The notes below the pieces were generated by a model. That model had not been told where the DNA came from. It was given only the letters and a program-made list of their open reading frames with translations, and searched no databases. From Cymodocea nodosa (taxonomy: Eukaryota; Streptophyta; Magnoliopsida; Alismatales; Cymodoceaceae), in NCBI GenBank assembly GCA_036874045.1, contig JAZBRI010000003.1, positions 4,352,501-4,416,500 on the forward strand: a DNA stretch of 64,000 bases, given 5' to 3'. Positions 46,044-59,426 of this stretch are shown here, piece by piece; the first letter of the stretch is position 1; the number at the start of each line of letters is the position of its first letter. A program made the translations under genes and the position numbers.

Positions 46044-46770
46044 TGTTTAAAGACGGATAAATAATGCTGTAGCTCTGAAGTCGATTTTTTCTCTCTTTTT
46101 TAACGTATGTTGACTGGTGACTTCTTCTTCTTCTTCTTTTTTCAAAAAAAAACTCTAACTATAAAGTTACGATTAGAATATAAATACACAAAATTTCTAA
46201 AATAACAAAAATAATAGTCATCTCAACAAACGAAAGGTGGCAAAACAACAAAAAAGCCCAATAAAAGTAGAAAAAGGAATTGTGAAGTAACAACAACAAA
46301 AAAGGAAAATAATAATAATATCAGTTCCAATGAACGCAACAGAATAAAAGACTCAATAAGAGTAGAAAAAAAAAAAGAGAAAATAAAGTAATTTTCCTTC
46401 TGAAGCAAACATTAACTTAACTTCCAGAAATTGAAACATTAACCTCTCATAACTTGTATCCTTTGAAATAAATACTTTTTTTTGCTGGAGGGTGGTGTAG
46501 CTCCTTCGGTAACTTATATCTTTTAAAATAAAGAATTTTTTTCCCTTGTATTCCTAAAAAATTAGTAAATTAACAGAAAATTATTCATAAAATGACACGT
46601 AAGTTATTTAAAAATATGCACAATTGGATAATATTTTACAAATTAGTGTAATTAATTTTTTCATATAAATTTGTGTCGTTCATGTGTTTTTATTTATATC
46701 AATCAAAATGGATTTTTGATGAGACTTCAAGTTCTTTTGCCATAAAACTCTCGTCAAACAAACTACAATA
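46044..46770. other. Upstream flank of MRL1 (promoter side)
   Basis: A (CTT)n run at 46121-46138 (GAA on the MRL1 strand) sits about 220 bases upstream of the start codon; the rest is A+T-rich. The MRL1 promoter must lie here, but no convincing TATA element is seen. Confidence 0.4.
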
Positions 46771-46784
46771 ATCGAATCCAAAGA

Positions 46785-46990
46785 TTCAGCTAAATGGTTA
46801 AAAACTTATCATCTTCCTCTTACGTCGCGAGTTTGAACCTCGTGTTTGAAACTGCAGAATATATTAAATTTACCTCGACATCAAAAGAATAATAACTTAG
46901 TTAATCTAGAGTAATGGTAATTGTACTTTCCGCTAGGATTTAAATCTCAATGAAGACAATAACATTATCATTATGGGAAAAAAAAACAAA
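46785..46990 (+). mobile_element. tRNA-derived SINE-like unit
   Basis: TTCAGCTAAATGGTTAAAAAC resembles a pol III A box; GCGAGTTTGAACCTCG about 40 bases on resembles a B box. A weaker second pair follows (GAGTAATGGTAATTG...CTAGGATTTAAATCTC) and the unit ends in an A-rich run near 46978-47000. No full tRNA cloverleaf; SINE is the likely explanation. Confidence 0.4.
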
Positions 46991-46999
46991 CAAACAAAC

Positions 47000-49900
47000 A
47001 CTTTTAAAATTCGATGGTGCCATGCTAGAATTCAATGAAACTTTAAAATATTTAGATTTTAAGATGGAAGACAACTAAACCCTACAAATACTAATCAGTA
47101 TACTATAATTTACCCTTTTCTTTTTACAGAATTTATAGAATTAAAAATAATAGTGAAAATATTATATAATAAATTGTAAACAATATCCAAACCACATACT
47201 AACACTTCTGCCCACTCTACTAAGCTCGCTAGACTCATCTGGAGCCCAATAGCATTTAACCCCAACAATGATGCAATACTTTACAATTCAAATAAAAGTT
47301 CAATGTTGTTGTAGATACTTATATTTAAAAATACCGTTAAAAATAAGATCAGTAACAAAACCATTAGAGTAGAGCTTTAAATTAAGAGTAGATACATTTT
47401 TTAACACTATCTTGAGCTTTAAATTCACGGCATAAGTTAAAGCTAAAAGTAAGTGCAAACAAACACAGCTACAATCTCAGGTTTGATATAAGGATGTTAG
47501 GTTCCATTTATGATATTTCAGCAGTGATGACGAACTCTTTTTTTTCTCACATGTGTAGTTTTTTCTTTTTGAAGAATTATATGTTTAATTTACAGATATA
47601 AGGATTAAAATACATGATTTAATTGGTTAACTACAGGGAACTTAATTCCCTCGTACCGGAGAGTTCCCATTATTATTCTTTTTAATCACATCAAAGGACG
47701 AAAGCACTGCTTCTTAGCCCAACGCAATGCGGTGTATATATTGTGATGAGCAAACGATCTTCGAAAAAAATATATATAATAATAAAGAGCAAACGATCAA
47801 ACATGTACGGGGAATTGGTGACGTGCGAGGAATGGTATGACCCTGATCGTCACGCCAACGACAACAAGAACTTGGGAACCTCAAACGATTCCAAAGAAAT
47901 TACACAATTAATGATTAATTTTAGATATAGTCCCTTAACACATAGAGCAACAAGATTAGAACACTTAACCTATTATCAAGACATTGTTGGCAAATAAGCA
48001 GAAAACTGGTTTCTGTTATACCGTGATCTGGAGATTCCTTAGCTAAGGGGACAGAAGAGGGTTGTTGGGAATAAAAGAAGGAAGTGATCGAGGGTTACTC
48101 GCCTAGAGAGTATGCGGTCTTCCACTGCAGACGGTAAACACTTAAGAGATAACAATGATCCATAGGGATCATGACAACTCAGGTGCTTGACTCCATATTG
48201 ATCTAATTACTCTTCGAGGAAGAAGATGGAGATGTGCTAAGCCATGGCCCGGATGGAGGTGGTATCACTCTAAAAGAAGGTTAAATCGTCTTACGAGTAA
48301 ACGAGCAGTGTCCCCTTGAACCTCGATCGGTTGCCCATCTGAAGAGATCTTCGACTGACTCACTAGTAAGAGAGTGGTAGTCAAAGAAAAATCGCAGGAA
48401 AGTACAGGTAGTCGTCCGAATGCATGCTGGATTTGTTAAGGAATTTTAAGTTGATGAGTAATAATATTAATTAAACTCCGTTATTTAATAGCTTGAAGTT
48501 TTGAGATTTTATGTAATAGCTTAAGGAACATAATAGAATAATATTATTTAGTATTGAAGTTAACAACATATCTAATTTATTATCATTATTTTATTAAAAT
48601 CATTTGCCTGAACTTTTTTCATTTTTTATAATTAACTACTTGTTCGGTAGATACGTGCAAAAATAAGAGTTGATTGTCGACGAATACGGGGGGGGGAGTG
48701 TTAAGACCGTGGAAAATAATATTTAGAAAGAAAGTTTTGAATTTTCTTGATATCTGTGCAACTAGAAAATTTGAAAAAAAAAAAAAAATTTAATTCAAAA
48801 ATGAAATAGGAGTTTCATCTGTAAAATGTTACGATAAATCAATTACATGAAGATTACATGTTAAGAGTGAACTGTCGTATCTACACATAATTAATAATGT
48901 ATGGTAACTTTATCATTTGATTATAACTCACATAATTTAGCTTATCACGTATGATATCGTGAAAGAATTTGAATTAACTCATATATTATATACGTAACGT
49001 TTGATTATGACTTCTCTAAAGAAACAAATAATTGTAACGATTATTGGTTTAGAATTCTTTAATAGACATAATTAATAATAATCATGTCATTTCTACCATA
49101 AAAGTTAGTTTGTTTTCCATGAACCATCTACAATTAACTTCTTTTTAGTAAGTTAACATTTTCTAATCTGTCATTAAGATTTGACATCAATCACATATGT
49201 CTCTGATACCACATTAACTTTCAAATAAAACTATTTAAGCATGTCTTGGTCATCTCAATAACATAACATTATCGTATCTCCGGCATGCATGTTTATCCAA
49301 ATAAACAATTAAAATAGTTATGTAACATCAACAATAAATCACACCGCATAAAAAAATACCATGCAAAAATACCAAAAGATAACACGAACATGCACATGTA
49401 ATGATTTAAACAATAATTTCATTTCAATAATTAACTACATATCATAATCAAATTAAACATCATACACTAAAAGTAATCAATTTTGACATAATTAAAGAAA
49501 ATAATTACTGATGAATTCAAATCTAAGCGCCATCCTTCTTCTTCTTGTACATACGAACGCAGTCGTCTACTCTGTACCTGCACGAGCAAATGAAAGCTAG
49601 AGTTGACGTCGACTCGGAAATATAATCATCGCCTTTTTTTTTTTTTTTTTTTTTTTTATATCTCTGCCTCGTCACCGGATATCCGTTCGGACTTTCGGAC
49701 ATCCGAAATTTTTAGATTTTATTTTTTTAAATCTTCACGTGTTACGTTAAGTAGAGATTTATGCATAACGAAAAGTAAGGTAAAACAAAAATTAATAGAA
49801 AGTTAAAATATAATATAATCTATTTCTATGTGATGAAAAGTAAAAAAAAGTTTGATAAATTTTTTATTTTAAATTTTTCAAGACAAAATTTTTATTTATA

Positions 49901-50862
49901 TTTCACTTCTAATATTAGGAGATGTAAAAAAGTTCAAAGGTAATGACTCATTTTACTGTATGTTAAGTAAAAAAATTCCTTTAATTTCTTTATAATTAAT
50001 CTGTTATCATTATAAATATTAAAAATCATATTTTATAACTATAAATCACAACAGACATATTTTATTATATTCTATCTTAAAAATCATATTTTATCATCAT
50101 AAACGATAAAAATCATCTTTTATGATTATAAATCATAAAAATCGAATTCCATCATTTTGTATTGTAAAAATGATATTTTATCTATAAACTTATCACGAAC
50201 ATTAAATAGTCAGTTGTATTTTATTAACTTTATATTATATTACCTTATTTACCATGCACAAGTACCCATTTTTTTATTTTTTATAATTTTCTTTTCTATC
50301 ACTTTTCGTAACTTTTTAAATATTTCATTTTGTTCCCTTTAACTTGCAAAAAATTTAAATTAGAATTTGATGACAAAATCAAGTATTTAATTAAGTAATC
50401 AAATATTTGATCAAGGATTAAAAATAAGTAAATTATAGACTGTTTAGAATATTAAATTAAGCAACGTAAGTAATATAATTAGGTGATTAAATTATTTATG
50501 TGATTTAAGTTATTCATGCTGGGTACTCTTTACTTATTATATTCCCATATACAATGATAGAGATGGAGTACTTGGGATCATTAGAATTCTCAAACTCCGA
50601 AACCAACTGCTTTCACACCGGGGGAACAAGATCCTCCACAACGACCTTCCCCAAAAAGAAAAATGTTCAGAGGTCTCAATCAAAGGTTTTAGCACCGGTG
50701 TCTCCTATATGTCCTTAACTTTATTCGAAATATCCCAATGGTGTAAGGCCATCGACTTATCAAGATTACTTAGGTAATTTAAGGATTAAATCAAATGATT
50801 TTTTTGTCACATGCGTAACTAAATTTTAATCGTTATAATTTTTCATCATATATACAAATATT
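47000..50862. other. Intergenic DNA, no gene recognised
   Basis: Mostly A+T-rich with poly(T) at 49634-49657. A less biased segment at 47980-48430 (many short open frames, no domain) may be an old element. A palindromic ATCATAAA/TTTATGAT-rich patch covers about 50020-50180. Confidence 0.5.
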
Positions 50863-51091
50863 TGTTGGAATTGGTAAAAAAGACCAAGTTCCAAATTCAA
50901 ATATTAAAAAATTGAATTTGAAATTTAATTTTTGATGGTTACCGAAAATTAAGGAGGAAGTTGGGGTGGAGAATGTGGAGGTAGTGAATTCTACAAATGT
51001 TATAAATAGAGTTGATTAGAAGCTTGTAAAGATATACAAGATCACTTGGAATCAATCCACCATCGAAACCCCCAAATCGCGAAGATCAATA
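50863..51091 (+). repeat. 5' LTR of the intergenic copia element
   Basis: 229 bases; TGTTGGAATTGG..ATCAATA. The canonical terminal CA has become TA here but is CA in the 3' LTR. Clearly more diverged from its partner than the LTR pair of the intron 16 element looks. Confidence 0.9.
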
Positions 51092-51092
51092 G

Positions 51093-51104
51093 TGGTATTA
51101 GAGC
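51093..51104 (+). other. Primer-binding site of the intergenic copia element
   Basis: TGGTATTAGAGC one base after the 5' LTR; a single-base variant of the usual tRNA-iMet site. Confidence 0.88.
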
Positions 51105-51470
51105 CGATTTCTCCACTGCTCACGTACTCCTTCGCCGCTCACGCACGTGCCCTCGAAAGCCCGTGCACGCCACTATCGACGCCCATGCGTGCCTCCGTCA
51201 CTCGCGTAAGTGCCCTCGTTGCTCGCGCGCACGCAACCTCCGCCGCTCGCACGCACCTTCGCCATTCGTGCACAAGCCCTCGCCGCTTGCACGCGACCTC
51301 GTCGCTCAAGCGCACCTCTACCATGCTACCTGCACTCACTCACGCTCCGCTTTCGCATGCAACTGTCATCCTCCACGAACAGCGCATGCTGGTCCACCCA
51401 ATCGTCGCACCGCACTCAGATCTCCGATCTTCCACCATCGAGCGATTGGGTTAGGGATTTTCTTTCTCTC
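51105..51470 (+). repeat. CpG-rich degenerate repeat in the copia leader
   Basis: About 365 bases of repeated CTCGCCGCTCGCACGC-like units between the PBS and gag, far richer in G+C and CpG than the rest of the element. Three overlapping open frames exist only because the repeat lacks stops. I do not call a gene here. Confidence 0.75.
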
Positions 51471-51824
51471 GGCGTCCCTTCGATAATATACCATGATATA
51501 ATATAATATATTATATTGGAAAATTAAAAAAAAATCATGAAATTTCATTTTTTAAATTGTTAATTTTTGCAAGTCATCGTAAATTACATGTTTAGAAATT
51601 GCATGCTTTAATTAAATAATAGAAATATTTGAAATTTAAATTTGAATTTGGAAATTTAAATATTTTTGAAAATTTGAAAATTAAAAAATTTGAAATTTAA
51701 ATTTGATTTTGAAATTTGAATTCAAATAGTTTTTTGAAATTTGAAATTTGATATTTGATTTTTTTTTTGTTTAAAGGTAATTGTTTATTGAAATTGGAAA
51801 GTGATTTCAATTGTAGATATAAGT

Positions 51825-52620
51825 ATGGGTTCAAAGATATTTACAATTGAGTTGGCAATGATGGATAAATTAAATGGGGTAAATTATGAGATGTGGTATT
51901 GGAAAATAAATCAAGCATTAGAGTACGAAGATCTTGAGCATATAATAGGTTTGCATCCTCCGGAAATAAATGAAAACACTTATGAAGTAGAAATTAAAAG
52001 AGTAAATCAATAGAGGAAAGATGATAAAAAGGTGAAAAATTTAATGTTCATGTTCATGGAAGATTATCTTGTAAAATGTTATGAAACATATACTAATGCC
52101 TATACACTATTGAACGCTTTGAAGGAAAAATATAATAAAGCAACTGAAATGAATACACAGTTGCTACTTCAATAATATAACTCTGGCAATATGTTAGAGG
52201 AACAAAGCGTAGTAGAACATGTAAATAATATGATAGTAATGACAAAAGACTTAACTACTACAAGAACTCCTATACCTGAAAAACTGCAAATAGCAACTAT
52301 ATTAAATAGTTTGACACACAACTATGATATGATTACCACATCTCTTAGGTCTACCTCACTTTAATTATCTGAATTGCCAACTACGTTGGGTACTGAACAG
52401 GAAATAATAGTCAGTCGAAGGCAACATGAATCTCATCTAGAAGAAGCCAACGCCATATTTCAAAAGCATAGATTTGATAAAAGTAACAAAAGAAGAAATG
52501 GACCGAATAAGAACAACTTCAAGCAAAATCAAGCACGTGGAAAGAAAGCATGAGGATCTTGCCATGCTTATGGCCAATTTGGTCATTTTAGGGCACATTG
52601 TCCCAATAAGGATGGAAATA
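51825..52620 (+). pseudogene. copia gag remnant (intergenic element)
   Basis: Starts ATG at 51825 and reads MDKLNGVNYEMWYWKINQAL; later DYLVKCYETYTNAYTLL-like, QLLLQ, and a knuckle in which the second Cys is Tyr (CHAYGQFGHFRAHC). Stops at 52012, 52174, 52363 and 52551 region. Confidence 0.85.
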
Positions 52621-52689
52621 AAAGTGGGACATCAGAATCGAACTTGAAGAACAAAAGAACCTTTGTGGGAGTTGTGGAATGCAATAATG

Positions 52690-53840
52690 TTGTGGTCTCT
52701 AGTTCAGACGAATGGTGGGTTGATTCTAGTGCCACAAGGCATATTGCCAAAACAAAAAGGGACTTGACTCCTTTAAAGAGTTAAGTCCTAGACAACAATG
52801 CATCTATATGGGTAACAATACTTATTTAGATGTGGAAGGTATTGACACATATTGTTTGGACTTGGGAGACAACATTATGATTCTGAAAGACATCCTCTAT
52901 GCACCTAACATGAGGCAAAATTTAATATTTGTAGGCACTCTTTTGAAGAATGGTTTGGAAGTTCGATTTTACAATAAACGTATATCCATAGGAAAAGACA
53001 AAAAGATCTTTGCTATGAGAATTTTTGTACCAAAACATGATTTGTTTAAACTTTCTGTTGTTGTTAATGAAATAAATGAAGTAGTTTCTAATTATATTGA
53101 GTGTTGTTTATCTAAAATTGATTTGTGGCATTTAAGGTTAGTGTATATTAATAAATCTAAACTACAACAATTAATAAAATTGAACATGTTGCCTAAGATT
53201 AAAGACATGGAATTAAATAAATGTCAGCATTGCTTAGTTGGGAAAACGACTAAGAAACCTTTTGGTAAGAGATATAGATTAGATGAATTATTGGGGTTGA
53301 TTCATTTTGATGTATGTGGTTCATTAAGTATTAAAACTCATGATGACAAGGGATATTTTATGACTTTTATAGATGATTTTTCAAGATATGCTTATATTTA
53401 TCTAATAAGTCACAAAAGTCAAGTATTGACTTGTTTTAAGAAATACAAGTTGGAAGTAGAAAAATAACTTAGAAGAAGTATTAAGATATTAAGGTCAGAT
53501 AGGAGAGGGGAATACAATTCTAAGGAATTTAAATTGTTTTGTGAAATGCATGGACTTAAAGGACAAACTACAATGCCTTATATACCACAACAAAATGGTG
53601 TGGCGAAAGGAAATAACAAAACACTTATAAATTCTGTTAGATGCATGCTTTTACATTCAGGTCTCTACAAAGTTTTTTGGGGAGAAGCATTAACCACAAC
53701 AAATTATGTATTAAATAGAATACCCTTCAAGTATGTACCTAGCATACCTTATGAATTATGAACCGGAACTAAGCCCAACTTATATCATTTAAGAATATGG
53801 GGATCTGTAGCCCATGTACTTATTCTTGGATAATTAAGGG
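52690..53840 (+). pseudogene. copia protease and integrase (intergenic element)
   Basis: Protease WWVDSSATRHIAK near 52712; pre-integrase zinc region LWHLRL..CQHCLVGKTTKKPFGK; integrase HFDVCGSLS, FIDDFSRYAYIYL, ILRSDRRGEYNSKEF, TMPYIPQQNGVAKGNNKTL. Here the Glu of the triad is Lys (GVAKGNN). Confidence 0.88.
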
Positions 53841-54329
53841 ATAAGTTAGATTCAAAGACTCTTAAATGCAGGTTTATAGGCTATTGTGAAAATTCTTTCG
53901 GTTATAGGTTTTATAGTAAAGGGAATTATTGAATATAGGGATGCTACTTTCCTGAAAAATCTAAATGAAAAGGAAGAAATAGGAAATGAATATGAACCAC
54001 TATTTGTGGTGAATGATGACTATTTCAATAATATCCTAGAAAATGACCCTAGAGTTGAAGGAGAATGAAACATTGAAAATATAGATGAACCTATGAAAAT
54101 TGCTGATGGAAACAATCGTGAACCCATGGAAATCATGGGAGAAATCCAAAATGAGCCTATAAATAGAATTGAAGAAATCAATAGGAATGGAGAAGATAGA
54201 AAACCAGATTTACCTGTTAGCAACAAAAGAATGAGACATCAACCAACATGGATGGATGACTACCATTTGTATTCCTATGAGCTTTCTTGTTTAATGATAG
54301 ACATGGAGGAAAATCACATGGAACCCGTG

Positions 54330-55845
54330 ACATATAAGGATGTCGTCGAATCTCATGAAAAAGATTTATGGTTGGATGCCATGAATGATGAGATTGATTC
54401 TATTTCATGGAATCATGTATGAGAATTATGTGATTTACCTAAAGGAAGGAAAGCTATAGGGTGCAAGTGGATATTCTGAAAAAAGTTAAAGGTTGATGGG
54501 TCTATTGAAAAATATAAGGCTCGTTTAATTGCTAAAGGTTATACACATAAATCGAAAATTGACTTTCATGAAACATATTCTCTAGTAGCTAAGTTCGCAT
54601 CAATAAGAATTATATTGGCTATAGTTGCACATTTAGATTTGGAATTACATCAAATGGATGTAAAAACTACATTTCTAAATGGAGACTTGCAAGAAGAAAT
54701 CTACATGTCACAACTTGAGGGATTTCAGGTGGAAGGACATGAGGAAAAAATGTGCAAATTAAAGAAGTCAATATATGATTTAAAACAAGCATCTAGATAA
54801 TGGCATCATAAGTTTCATGATATAATTGTCAAAATGGGATTTGTTTCAAATAGGTTAGATTATTGTGTATATGATAAGAATAGTAGAAGTAAGTTCATTA
54901 TATTATCCTTGTATGTGGATGATATTTTACTTGTTGGAAATAATACTGACATGTTGAATGAAACAAAGGAATAACTTAGTAGAAGATTTGAAATGGACAT
55001 GGGGGAAGCATCCTATGTTCTTGGAATTCATATCTTAAGAGATCGAAAATCAAGAACACTGAGTATAAATTAGGAAAGATACCTACAAATGATGTTAAAA
55101 AGGTTTGAAGTGGACAATTATCCCTCAGCTCCTACACCTTATATTATAGGGAAAAGATTAAGTAAGGACCAATGTCTTGGAAAAGGGAAGGAACCTTTAA
55201 GAGCACCTTATGCTCAAGTGGTTGGAAGTTTGATGTATGCTATATTGTTTACGAGACCAGACTTAGCATATACTATAAGTATTGTAAGTAGGTATCAAAT
55301 TAATCCTGGAACAAGATATTAGGAAGCTGTCGAAAGAATTTTGAAATATATAAAAGGAACTTTGCACCATAAATTGACTTATCAAGCAGATAAGTTTAAA
55401 AGGCTTGGTTATATAGATGCAGATTTAAGTGGTGACAAAGATGATGGGAAGTCTACTTCAGGACATGTATTCATTTTTGGAGGTGCAACTGTATCTTGGA
55501 GAAGTAAGAAACAAGAGTGTGTAGCAAAATACACACAGGAAGCTGAAGATGTTGCCTGTAGTGTAGTTGCGTCACATGTAGTTTAGATCAAGAGATTCAT
55601 AAATGATTTGAATCTAAACTTAATAAATGGTCTAATAGAAATGTATTGTGATAACTAAGCAGCAATAAATCTTGTATATAGTGGTGTAAATACAACAAAA
55701 GGACAACATATAAATATACATTATCACTATATTCGTGATATTGTAGGAAATGGAGAAATAAGATTGAGTTATATCTCTACGAAAAATATGATTGCTGATC
55801 CTTTGACAAAAGGGATACCAACAGAAAGTACATTAAGTTTGTAAA
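54330..55845 (+). pseudogene. copia reverse transcriptase and RNase H (intergenic element)
   Basis: Readable blocks include KARLIAKGYTHKSKIDFHET, LHQMDVKTTFLNGDLQEEIY, the catalytic YVDD at 54912-54923, YLQMMLKRFEV, GSLMYAILFTRPDLAY, and RNase H GYIDADLSGDKDDGKSTSGH, MYCDN*AAINL, DPLTKGIP. Interrupted by about seven stops. Confidence 0.9.
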
Positions 55846-56027
55846 CTTAAGGGGATTAATGAACATTTCTATGAATAATGGAAATAGAGAACATTCTCAC
55901 GAATAGTGGGAGTGGAAGATTGAAATTGTACTACTACGAATAGTGGGAGCAGAATTAAAAAGATTATATGCCTTATAAGGTTTGACATATAAATGAATAT
56001 GGTTGGTCTTTGTGACCAAGTGGGAGA

Positions 56028-56257
56028 TGTTGGAATTGGTCAAAAAGACCAAGTTCCAAATTCAAATATTAAAGAATTGAATTTGAAATTCAATTTTCGG
56101 TGGTTATCAGAAATTAAAGAGTAGGTTGGACGTGGAGAAGGTGGATGTATTGAATCTTCCAAATGTTATAAATATAAGTGATTAGAAACTTGTAAAGATA
56201 TACAAGATTACCTGGAATCAATCCACCATTGAAGTCCCCAAATCACGAAGATCAACA
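56028..56257 (+). repeat. 3' LTR of the intergenic copia element
   Basis: 230 bases; TGTTGGAATTGGTC..GATCAACA, followed by the ATATT target duplication. Confidence 0.9.
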
Positions 56258-56262
56258 ATATT

Positions 56263-57069
56263 AATAAGATAATCTAAGTATGTGATTTAAGTAGTTTAAT
56301 TAAAAAAAAAATTTATTATATGCATAATATTTAAATCTTGATTTTCATCATTTTTCGTTAAGTGTACGAATAATTAAATTTAAATTTGTATCATTTTTCC
56401 TCGAATACATGAATACTACTAAGATGAAAACAGAATCGACATTAAATTTTTAATTTTTATTTAATTTTTCTTATTGTCCGCGGCGTATAAATGGACGCTA
56501 GATAAGCAGTTTTTACGTTAGGACCCTCGTGGTGAGCAGGTAAACGTGACTGAGGACGACGACGGTGGAAAGGGAAACAAGCGTGGCAGTCGTCGGAGCA
56601 CCGACCGCGCACCAGATATGGCCAGGCTGGCTGTTTCCATTGTTGGCAAATGGAGATGTCAGATATGGCCAACCTAGAATGTCGGTCGGCCGAATAGGCC
56701 GGTTTAGGCTGCTGGCCACCCGACATTTGACTATCCAGGCCGGGCCAGGCCAGGCCAGGCCGTCAATTTGATATATAGGAGGATATAGGGCCTAAAGCAG
56801 CCTGCCTCCCTGTCTCCCTAAAATACATTTTCACATGATTTCATCAGTATATATATATATATATATATATAGGATATCGAATGCATGCAAATAAACCTCT
56901 TCGCGTAGATGATTGACCCCGAAATTTGATACCACTTGCATGCAGCTAGCAGTGATACGTAACCATATATTTACCTATATTTGGATGATAAGAGAATTTC
57001 TTATTATCTCCGAGTTTCAATTCTTGAAAATCAAATGTTTGAAACATGTAAAGTATATCTCAACGTTGT

Positions 57070-57110
<41 letters not shown>

Positions 57111-59384
57111 GTTGGTAAAATTTGATTGGTCTGAGTAATGGTATTTATAATTTGCACTAAATTTGGATGAATGCAAAAATGATTATATATGATTCTCAAA
57201 AAAAAAAAGGTGCTATCGATTTCCACGTGGTAAGATCCAAAATAATGATTAAGGTAATCAAAAGACATGGTTAGGAAGGATTATCTATTATAGATAGATT
57301 TATAAATACTTCAGACTTATTAATATAATTATGTTATCCATTATCTTTTCGTAAAAGTTAGGTGAATTCCTACTGCATCCTATACTAATTAATGAATTTT
57401 ATATTTTACATGGAATAATTAATCATCAAATTTTGACACACACACACACACATATATAATGTAATGTTAAGTTAAACACGCTATATTATTTATTCATTCA
57501 GCCTAGACTCCAGACTTACATAATTAATTTATAAATGCAAGTAATCAGGTGTTCATAAGTTACAAGCATTAACTAATATTGTACCGAATATTACATTAAA
57601 ATTAACATGCACGTACGATTAACAAAATGATCATATAAATTAATCATTAAGACGCTTATTTGTTTATTTATTTATTCACCCGGGCCAATCAATGACTGTT
57701 CGAATTGTGGTTGAGATACCACGTACCGTCGACAAAAAGGTGGCGTCCTCGTCATCATGTACAGTGAAGTGAAGAGAAACGAGAATCGTCGTCCAGGACG
57801 ACGACCCACCTACCTGGGGGCCATCCGATTAATATTCCTCTTGAAATTTACCATTTCAAGATTCCTATCTGCTTATACAATCTTCTGCATGCAGATATAT
57901 ATATATATATATATATTCAGATGATGACGATTTATAGGTGATCTTTTCAGACTTTCCTACGGAGATAGAAGAGAATTTTTTGGACAATTAAGCAATTAAT
58001 AGTGTTTAATTGCACCTTTCAAAAGGTTACGGGCCCTCGTTGCGGTTTGTTTTATTGCCTTGTGCAGGTAGGCGGTGGGAATAATTCCATGAATGAGATC
58101 ACTTATTGCTCTGCTTCGGTACGTACTTGATCAGACATCATGTGACGCTCCATGAATTGCTCTCCCATTCGCATGTCCCATGCATGCAGCTCTCTCTCTC
58201 TCTCTCTCTTACTTAACAGTACACTGTACCTTATTCGATCTATGTATGACCCCTTGCTATCTGTTCCATGATACTGTGGGCATGTGGATTTCCCAGATAC
58301 CGCCCAACGCCTCCCTCCTCCTTGGCCCTACTGCAACGTCGTCACCATTGATTATATGAGGTTTTGGTTCAGTAGGATGAAGACATCATAAAATGGAGAA
58401 GGCTAGAGTTGAATTTTCACATTTAGTGAATTATACAATCACATAAATTCTAATCTACCAACGTACCATAACCAATATGTAATTGACAGGTGTTGTTTTT
58501 ACACACACACACACACACACACAAACATATATATATATATATATTGGCAAAGAACATTCTATTTATGCTTAATTGTCAACCCGATTATCATCAATAGCTT
58601 GACAAATTTAAGGATGTGGAAATTCCACTTTACGCACCCACTTGGATAGATTGATCCTTCTCGTATCACATCCAGCGAGATTGCATCGTGTGTGTGTGTG
58701 TGTAGACTTGAATACATGGGAGAAAGAAAATTTGAAAAGTCATGCAATGGTAAGCATCACATATATATATGAAACAAGCAAACGTTTCTTCTCTGTAAAC
58801 AATTATATTTTATGAGTATAATCTTCATCAATGATAAATTTTAAGTTAACACATATATTTAAATTGTAAAATAAGATTCACATTATATGATGGTTAGACA
58901 TTAATTAACATGTACAAATTCATTTTCTCAAATTCTTGATGGTGGTGAGATCAGAAAAGCAGGGAGCACAGCCGGGCTTCCCTTCGTAGACTGTATGGTT
59001 GATTGCATTAGACAAACAACAATATTATTGGATTGGATGTTTGCAAGGAAGAGGACCGCGAGGGGAAGTATCGACTTACCTACAATGTCCATTCACGTGT
59101 ATCTGAAGTCATCGAGGAATTTTGGGAAGACATTCGGCGCACAGAACTACGAACTTTCGTGCTCCAAGTACAAGGTCCATCCATACATGTGGAAGGAGTA
59201 TAGTGTTTTTTTTTTTTTTTTTTTTTTTTTAAAGGGCCAAGCGAACCATTACTTTTGTATATATATATACATACATACACACACACACATACATATTAGA
59301 AGGGCTTTTTCTGGAAGGGACCTCACGTAGTACTGTTCGAGGAAAGGCAGTCTCTTTGCTCTCACTTGTGTCCTTTTCTCCCTG
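56263..59384. other. Intergenic DNA upstream of LOG with microsatellite cluster
   Basis: No gene recognised. A G+C-rich patch at 56480-56765 ends in GGCCA repeats (about 56737-56762). (AT)n runs at 56849-56871, 57073-57105, 57893-57915 and 58527-58544; (AC)n at 58501-58522; (GT)n at 58688-58703; (CT)n near 58190-58209; poly(T) at 59206-59230. The region 57700-58350 is G+C-richer and could contain distal promoter sequence of LOG. Confidence 0.6.
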
Positions 59385-59400
59385 TTATATTATAATAAAC
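59385..59400 (+). promoter_or_regulatory. Candidate TATA element upstream of LOG
   Basis: A TTATATTATAATAAAC run lies about 210 bases before the LOG start codon and is followed by a C/T-rich leader (59426-59460), a common plant core-promoter arrangement. Position and composition only; no transcript evidence. Confidence 0.3.
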
Positions 59401-59426
59401 CAAACGACTCCATCAGTGGACGATCG

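Larger units (their letters stand above)
50863..56257 (+). mobile_element. Complete but inactive Ty1/copia retrotransposon (intergenic)
   Basis: LTRs 50863-51091 and 56028-56257 start TGTTGGAATTGG and end GATCAA(T/C)A; the element is flanked by ATATT (50858-50862, 56258-56262). PBS TGGTATTAGAGC at 51093-51104 and a PPT-like AAGTGGGAGA before the 3' LTR. Internal order gag, protease, integrase, RT, RNase H is copia (Tnt1-like gag start). At least ten stops or frameshifts across pol. Confidence 0.93.

Noticed and set aside
46785..46870. tRNA gene
   Set aside because: A- and B-box-like words are present but no acceptor stem or cloverleaf can be drawn; better explained as a SINE.
47743..47997. 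84-codon plus-strand frame
   Set aside because: No family resemblance, A+T-rich surroundings, no plausible promoter or splice context.
51046..51506. Overlapping open frames of 98-146 codons rich in Arg, His, Ala and Ser
   Set aside because: They arise from the stop-poor CpG-rich repeat in the copia leader, occur in three frames at once and resemble no family.
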